A stretch of DNA of 9,949 nt from Clostridiales bacterium (GTDB lineage Bacteria > Bacillota > Clostridia > Christensenellales > JAISNN01), in NCBI GenBank assembly GCA_031273965.1, contig JAISQX010000130.1, positions 1 to 9,949 of the forward strand, written 5' to 3'. Shown piece after piece: positions 6,801 through 9,949 of the stretch; within the stretch, counting starts at the first letter, position 1; every line of letters begins with the position of its first letter. The position numbers and the translations under genes are program-made. The notes beneath the pieces are model-generated. The model worked only from the letters and a program-made list of their open reading frames with translations. It did not search any database and was not told the origin of the DNA.

Positions 6801-7538
6801 GCCGCGTTTACGGACGCGGGCGCCGATGTGAGGGTGCCCGTGTTTTGCACGCTTACGCCGTCAGCTATAGAGGAATCTTTATCAAACCTGGTAAAAAATC
6901 TGGACGACGCGCAAATGTTAATGCTGCCCGGTGGCTTCTCCGCCGGCGACGAGCCGGACGGCAGCGCAAAATATATAGCTAACGTCTTGAGGAACGCGCG
7001 TGTGGCGGAAGCCGTAGAGAGTCTTTTGAGACGGGGCGGGCTTATACTCGGCGTATGCAACGGGTTTCAGGCGCTTATAAAAAGCGGGCTTTTACCGTAC
7101 GGCAAGATAGTCGGGCAAAAACCTTTTTCCGCGACTCTGACGTTCAACGCAATAGGACGACATATAGCAAAGATAAATCCCGTTAGAATAGCTTCGGATA
7201 AATCCCCTTGGTTTTATGGGTTTAAGCCCGGCGAAATACATTATGTCGCTATGAGTCACGGCGAAGGGCGGCTTGCCGCGTCGAGGGATCTGTTGGACGA
7301 ATGGGAAAAAAACGGACAGATTTGCGCTCAATACGCCGATTTGAATGGAAATCCGACTATGAAAGGCGATTTCAATCCTAACGGTTCCGCAATGGCGATA
7401 GAGGCGCTTTGCAGTCCAGACGGTAGAATACTCGGCAAGATGGGGCACAACGAGCGTACGGGAGACGGATTGTACAAGAACGTCTTGGGAAACAAGAACC
7501 GAGAGATTTTTAGAAACGGCGTAAAATATTTCAAATAG
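3813..7538 (+). CDS. purL: Phosphoribosylformylglycinamidine (FGAM) synthase, long single-chain form
   Basis: This enzyme converts FGAR, glutamine and ATP to FGAM, the fourth step of de novo purine synthesis, in the cytoplasm. From ATG 3813 it has 1,241 residues, the length of clostridial single-chain enzymes that fuse PurS-, PurL- and PurQ-like parts. The order is as follows. A PurS-like region begins MDCRVFVEKREGFN. Then come the linker and first synthase half, with WSDHCRH (His223 and His226 area), ETHNHPTEIEPFGG (His326) and GGRTGRDGIGG (from 449). The second half carries GCNPYITTLSPFHGA and PSIGGKDSMSG. From about 980 there is a class I glutamine amidotransferase: AFYGTNCEYD, PGGFSAGDE, nucleophile Cys1082 in GVCNGFQ, and His1212 and Glu1214 in GHNER. 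All catalytic motifs look intact. The upstream GTG at 3750 would add 21 residues that do not resemble the family, so ATG is preferred. It stands alone, without other pur genes. Confidence 0.95.
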   Translation: MDCRVFVEKREGFNVEAEGLLQNCKSVLNIGGLKNIRVINIYDVFDIKEDVFYTACETVFSELPVDVLLKAEDLELEGKTYFAMESLPGQYDQRGDSAEQCVRLIDPESNAKIKSGKLIILGGNLSEKDLNVIKKQVINPIESREKDLSILSLSVKAQSERTIPRIKGFNSLNYAGLKEMKSAMGLAMNTADLAFVQRYFSDVEKREPFETEIRVLDTYWSDHCRHTTFETELKSILFPKGIYGDLFKKTYEKYLESRKYLYGEKVKSRAVTLMDLATVCGKEMRKRGLLNDLELSSEVNACSVYVDADVDGSDEKWILQFKNETHNHPTEIEPFGGASTCIGGAIRDPLSGRAYVYQSMRVSGSGNPNAPIAETMNGKLPQRIITTKAAHGFSSYGNQIGLAATHISEIYHDGYKAKRLEAGFVMGAVKADSVRRLEPSPKDVVILLGGRTGRDGIGGATGSSKEHNAASTEKSASEVQKGNAPEERKIQRLFKRADVSALIKKCNDFGAGGVSVAIGELADGVLIDLDKISVKYEGLNGTELAISESQERMAVVVARRDAEQFIEYAAEENLEAKIVAEITGDKRLKMQWNGVTIVDIRRDFLNTNGVRAVADVFVEEPKGDFLKREDLKGGNIAEKALDNLSNINVASQKGLVEMFDNTIGASTVLMPYGGKYMLTPTDVSAQKLPVPGGKTKTASIAAYGCNPYITTLSPFHGALYAVVESVAKLVASGAGYEGIRFTFQEYFEKLGADKKRWGKPFAALLGAYYAQQAFKMPSIGGKDSMSGTFKDIDVPPTLISFAVKTAKTDDIISPEFKKSGSKIYLFSAPVSEDGIVCFEKLMKNFDKITALIREGSIISAQALRYGGLTEALAKMSFGNKIGFSVNIDEALISRFMYGAIVVESEIQIDFDGAELIGHTTVDGYLEFNGERISLEEALAAWKKPLESVFPSQKDSEGEVYAINYISGAAATSPYKALKPRVVIPAFYGTNCEYDSEAAFTDAGADVRVPVFCTLTPSAIEESLSNLVKNLDDAQMLMLPGGFSAGDEPDGSAKYIANVLRNARVAEAVESLLRRGGLILGVCNGFQALIKSGLLPYGKIVGQKPFSATLTFNAIGRHIAKINPVRIASDKSPWFYGFKPGEIHYVAMSHGEGRLAASRDLLDEWEKNGQICAQYADLNGNPTMKGDFNPNGSAMAIEALCSPDGRILGKMGHNERTGDGLYKNVLGNKNREIFRNGVKYFK

Positions 7539-7645
7539 TACGAGTTACAGCTCCACAAAAAAACAAAGATTTTGTCTTGTCACGCATAATTTTCCGGTTG
7601 CCGCGCATTCTATAAACGAACCCGATAACGATGTCGTCGCGAAAG

Positions 7646-7709
7646 TTTTCACCTATTTTTTTTGAGAACCGCCGCAATGATTGATTTTGGCGGTTCGAAT
7701 AGGTGAGAA
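7646..7709 (+). promoter_or_regulatory. Long hairpin that encloses the yqzL ribosome binding site
   Basis: The outer stem pairs TTTTCACCTATT (7646-7657) with AATAGGTGAGAA (7698-7709), 12 bp including one G-U. The inner stem pairs GAACCGCC (7666-7673) with GGCGGTTC (7689-7696), a perfect 8 bp, around a 15-base loop. Between the stems there are 8 unpaired bases on the 5' side and one on the 3' side. The 3' outer arm contains AGGTG (7701-7705), the likely ribosome binding site of yqzL, paired with CACCT (7650-7654), so folding would hide it. No T-run follows on either strand, so this is not a standard terminator. Confidence 0.55.
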
Positions 7710-7802
7710 ATGGAAAATGAAAAAAAGTTATGGGAAATATTTGCTACGACGGGTAATCCGTGCGTATACAGACTGTATAAGGCGGTAAAAGAAAAAAAAT
7801 AA
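7710..7802 (+). CDS. yqzL: YqzL-family small protein
   Basis: A 30-residue protein. It contains LWEIFATTGNPCVYRLYK, which matches the YqzL pattern of Bacillota ('W-x-x-F-x-x-T-G-N-x-x-x-Y-L-L-x-K'), and a lysine-rich tail KAVKEKK. YqzL proteins are of unknown function. In Bacillus the gene lies just upstream of recO, which is also the next gene here, and that context supports the call strongly. The start ATG follows AGGTGA (7701-7706) by 3 bases, a tight spacing. A second in-frame ATG is not present. The ribosome binding site is in the arm of a hairpin. The gap of 246 bases to recO is longer than in Bacillus, so cotranscription is likely but not shown. Confidence 0.8.
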   Translation: MENEKKLWEIFATTGNPCVYRLYKAVKEKK

Positions 7803-7828
7803 AACCGCATCGTAATTTTTGGCGGTTT
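7802..7828 (+). terminator. Small hairpin at the yqzL stop codon
   Basis: AAACCGC (7802-7808) pairs perfectly with GCGGTTT (7822-7828) around a 13-base loop that contains five T. The stem begins within the yqzL stop codon. No U-tract follows the stem, so termination is doubtful; it may stabilise a 3' end or modulate readthrough to recO. Confidence 0.25.
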
Positions 7829-8048
7829 ACGCGGATAATACGACAAGCTTAACAGCGGCGTATGCGCGTTTGTTCACGGAACGGCGGCGGCGGGTAAAAA
7901 CGTGGCGAGTTGTTTTTGGGTAAGCGGTTCGACGGATAGAAATAGATTGAACGATAGTGAAATTTTGATATGAACGGATACGATAAGCCTTTAAGTCACA
8001 AAATCCAGAAAATTTTTTTCTTATTGACAAAAAACGGAGTGCAACAAA

Positions 8049-8783
8049 ATGGACGGAATAAAATTAAACGCACTTTGTGTCAAAGCTGTCGATTATAAAG
8101 ACAACAAAACATTGCTCACATTATGCACTATAGAGAAGGGTAAAATCAATGCGGCGATAAGAGGAACAAAATCCGAAAAATCAAAGCTTAGATATGCGGC
8201 TTCTCTTTTGTGCTTTGGCGAATACATTCTTTCCGAGAGAGGCGGGTATTATACGGTAACCAATTGCACGCTCATAGACGGATTTTATAACGCGAGGAAC
8301 GAATTGGAAAAGTTATATTCGGCGTTGTCGGTTTCGGAAATACTCGATAAGATAACCGTGGGAAACGCGGATATTTCGGAACACGTATATCTTGCGCTAA
8401 GCGCGTTAAAGGATATTACATATAAGAATAGCCCGCTTTTTTATCTTTTAAAGTATATGACGAAAGAGTTGAAGCTTTTGGGATACGGTATAAATATCGA
8501 CGCTTGTATGAATTGCGGCGCGCCGGCTTATCGTAAGTATTTTGATATTTCTCTGGGCGGGGGAGTATGCTTAGAATGTCAATCGGTCAATTCAATGGAA
8601 ATCGCCGAAACGACCTTTAATCTTTTAAGCGGTATTATATCCGGCAGGGAAACGGAAATCCCGAAGGACGTTTACGTTATCGAAGGGCTGAATGTCATTT
8701 ATAAATATTTTTCCTTGTATAATGAAGTAAAGATAAACGCTTTGACTCAGCTTTTTATGTTGAACCCCGAAAGCGTTGAATAG
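8049..8783 (+). CDS. recO: DNA repair protein RecO
   Basis: A 244-residue recombination mediator that helps RecR load RecA onto SSB-coated single-stranded DNA in the RecF pathway. The first 80 residues form the OB-fold: MDGIKLNALCVKAVDYKDNKTLLTL..., with the family-typical N-terminal phrase about 'new transcript by ...DYKDNK', followed by the basic RGTKSEKSKLR segment. A helical middle region follows. The zinc site is CMNCG (Cys153, Cys156) and CLECQ (Cys174, Cys177), the arrangement seen in Gram-positive RecO. Length is usual. GGAG (8036-8039), 9 bases before the ATG, supports the start. The upstream yqzL matches the Bacillota order. The gene ends 41 bases from the convergent GNAT-GrpB gene, with no clear shared terminator. 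Function is confident from family motifs. Confidence 0.92.
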   Translation: MDGIKLNALCVKAVDYKDNKTLLTLCTIEKGKINAAIRGTKSEKSKLRYAASLLCFGEYILSERGGYYTVTNCTLIDGFYNARNELEKLYSALSVSEILDKITVGNADISEHVYLALSALKDITYKNSPLFYLLKYMTKELKLLGYGINIDACMNCGAPAYRKYFDISLGGGVCLECQSVNSMEIAETTFNLLSGIISGRETEIPKDVYVIEGLNVIYKYFSLYNEVKINALTQLFMLNPESVE

Positions 8784-8824
8784 TACGCTTTGAAATCATA
8801 AAAGAATCATAATGTAATAAAAAT

Positions 8825-9808
8825 TTACGCAATCTCCGTTTCTTTCTTTGCTTTTTCCGTCGTCGCTTTTATAAATTCGCCTTTCGCTTCGGTGTATCCG
8901 TCGCGATCGTACTCGTATTCTTTCTGCAATTTTTGTTTTAACGCGGCATATTCCGCCGCGATATCCGAATGAGTAATTAAATAATCCCTAAAATATAATT
9001 CATCCCAATCGCCGTAATAGCGCACGTGAATATGATAGACTTTTTCGGCGAAACCTAAGGGCGTATAGCCTTTTAGGAACATTAGGCTAGGCGACGGGCT
9101 GCATGGCACCTTAGGTTGTTTTATGCAGACGTAACCGGCGTTCTCCAAATTTGAAATCAACGTATCGACGTTCGCGCCGTCCGTGATTTCGAGCAGAATA
9201 TCAATCGTCGGCTTGGCAAGCAAGCCGGGAACGGCGGTGCTGCCGTAATGGCTAATGCGGGCAATGTTGCCGACTCCGACGAGGCGTGTCAATATGTTTT
9301 TTTCTTTAGCATACCAATCTTTCCATGCCGGATTATGTTCTTGCAAAACAATCGGAAACAACGCGGCGCGTTCTTCGTCCGTAATTTGGTCAACGGGTTT
9401 ATAATACTTCAACTCGCATAGCCATCGCCTTACGTCGTATTTGCGGATTGCCGTAGTTTCAAAACCGGTTTTTATATAAAATCCGACGGCGTCGTCATCC
9501 GTTTCCGCCTTAATAGGCAGACGAAATTTTTTTTGTAAAGCAAACAACATTAAACCGCCCACGCCCATACGCCGCCGAGTTTCCGCAACGGCAATATGCA
9601 AAATTTCCACCGCGTCCGTATGAACTGAAAAGCCGCAAACGCCGTATATCTCTTCTTGTTCAATCCATCCGTAAAAATGCAGCCGTTCATTTTCCTTATA
9701 TCGCTTTACCTTTTGCGCTATACCTTGCGGAGAATCGTCAAAGAGGCAGGGGGCTAATATTCGGTGAACAATCGGGTCGTTCAGGCGGCTTTTAATGTCG
9801 ATAAACAT
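8825..9808 (-). CDS. GNAT acetyltransferase fused to a GrpB/UPF0157 domain
   Basis: A 327-residue two-domain cytoplasmic protein. Residues 1 to about 137 are a GNAT fold: a beta-strand region VEILHIAV, the acetyl-CoA pyrophosphate loop RRRMGVGG (78-85) and the late motif GFYIKTGFE (109-117). Residues from about 140 to 327 are a GrpB (UPF0157) domain of the nucleotidyltransferase superfamily. This carries SHYGSTAVPGLLAKPTIDI (186-204; GST plus the acidic residue of TIDI resembles the family metal or nucleotide site), YHIHV (258-262), FRDYL and YTEAKGEFI (305-313). GrpB proteins are uncharacterised, although similar folds transfer nucleotides to small molecules or proteins. The GNAT substrate cannot be told from sequence. 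The fusion suggests both activities act on a common small molecule such as an amine or antibiotic-like compound; that is inference. AAGGA lies 7 bases before the ATG. It is convergent with recO and probably monocistronic. Confidence 0.88.
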   Translation of the reverse strand: MFIDIKSRLNDPIVHRILAPCLFDDSPQGIAQKVKRYKENERLHFYGWIEQEEIYGVCGFSVHTDAVEILHIAVAETRRRMGVGGLMLFALQKKFRLPIKAETDDDAVGFYIKTGFETTAIRKYDVRRWLCELKYYKPVDQITDEERAALFPIVLQEHNPAWKDWYAKEKNILTRLVGVGNIARISHYGSTAVPGLLAKPTIDILLEITDGANVDTLISNLENAGYVCIKQPKVPCSPSPSLMFLKGYTPLGFAEKVYHIHVRYYGDWDELYFRDYLITHSDIAAEYAALKQKLQKEYEYDRDGYTEAKGEFIKATTEKAKKETEIA

Positions 9809-9845
9809 GACCTTTTCCTTTTATAATAATCTTTCGTTATAAATC

Positions 9846-9875
9846 ATTATACATGAAAACGACACATTAAGGCAA
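9846..9875 (-). promoter_or_regulatory. Probable promoter of the GNAT-GrpB gene
   Basis: On the minus strand a perfect TATAAT (9851 down to 9846) lies 37 bases before the ATG. TTGCCT (9875 down to 9870) is a four-of-six -35 match with an 18-base spacer. No better pair is visible in the remaining sequence up to 9949. Confidence 0.45.
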
Positions 9876-9949
9876 ACGAATAATACCTGATTAAAATAAC
9901 GGCAGCGGATATGCAAAAAAGTTTTCGGCTTTCGTCGTGTTTGAACATG

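Larger units (their letters stand above)
7539..8048 (+). other. Intergenic region between purL and recO, containing yqzL and hairpins
   Basis: The 510 bases are not empty: a long hairpin (7646-7709), the tiny yqzL gene (7710-7802) and a smaller hairpin (7802-7828) lie in the first 290. A TATAAA at 7611-7616 could be a -10 for yqzL but lacks a good -35. From 7829 to about 8030 I find no gene, no clear promoter and no repeat; the open frames there on the minus strand resemble nothing known. TTGACA at 8024-8029 is too close to recO to be its -35. Confidence 0.6.

Noticed and set aside
8024..8029. TTGACA just upstream of recO as a promoter
   Set aside because: A -10 at 17 bases would fall on the recO start codon, with no TATAAT-like sequence there.
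7827..8030. Minus-strand 67-residue frame between yqzL and recO
   Set aside because: Arginine-rich composition unlike the neighbours, no ribosome binding site, no recognisable motif; treated as chance.
9847..9948. 33-codon minus-strand frame at the right edge
   Set aside because: It overlaps the probable promoter of the GNAT-GrpB gene, has no visible ribosome binding site within the window and resembles nothing I know.

Overview
The window reads as chromosomal sequence from a Gram-positive, Bacillota-type bacterium, most likely an uncultured anaerobic clostridium. The signs are Shine-Dalgarno sites of the AGGAGG type, a tiny YqzL gene followed by recO (a Bacillota pairing), HemZ rather than HemN as the coproporphyrinogen dehydrogenase, and the long single-chain clostridial form of PurL. 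The taxonomic placement is inferred from gene content. No rRNA, tRNA, integrase or transposase is visible.

Layout. Positions 1-270 are the C-terminal end of clpX, cut by the window edge. A promoter leads into a predicted surface lipoprotein (426-1499) with two Ig-like repeats and a PsbP-like C-terminal region. Its end is marked by two adjacent hairpins (1535-1595). A near-consensus promoter (1612-1640) then drives a two-gene unit: an unrecognised lysine-rich 82-residue protein (1708-1956) and hemZ (1962-3383). The roughly 430-base gap before purL holds a set of degenerate 29-30-base repeats separated by unrelated 35-base stretches. It looks like a decayed type I-B-like CRISPR array with no cas genes nearby. 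purL (3813-7538) makes the full-length FGAM synthase of purine biosynthesis. The 510-base gap after it is not empty: it encodes a 30-residue YqzL-family protein (7710-7802) whose ribosome binding site lies in the 3' arm of a long hairpin. recO (8049-8783) follows. A convergent minus-strand gene (8825-9808) encodes a GNAT acetyltransferase fused to a GrpB/UPF0157 domain, with its promoter near the right edge.

The genes are mostly housekeeping functions (protein quality control, haem or radical-SAM chemistry, purine synthesis, recombination repair) in separate short transcription units. The points most worth following are the CRISPR-like relic between hemZ and purL, the hairpin and mini-ORF that may control yqzL translation, and the paired hairpins and inverted repeat flanking the start of the hemZ unit.
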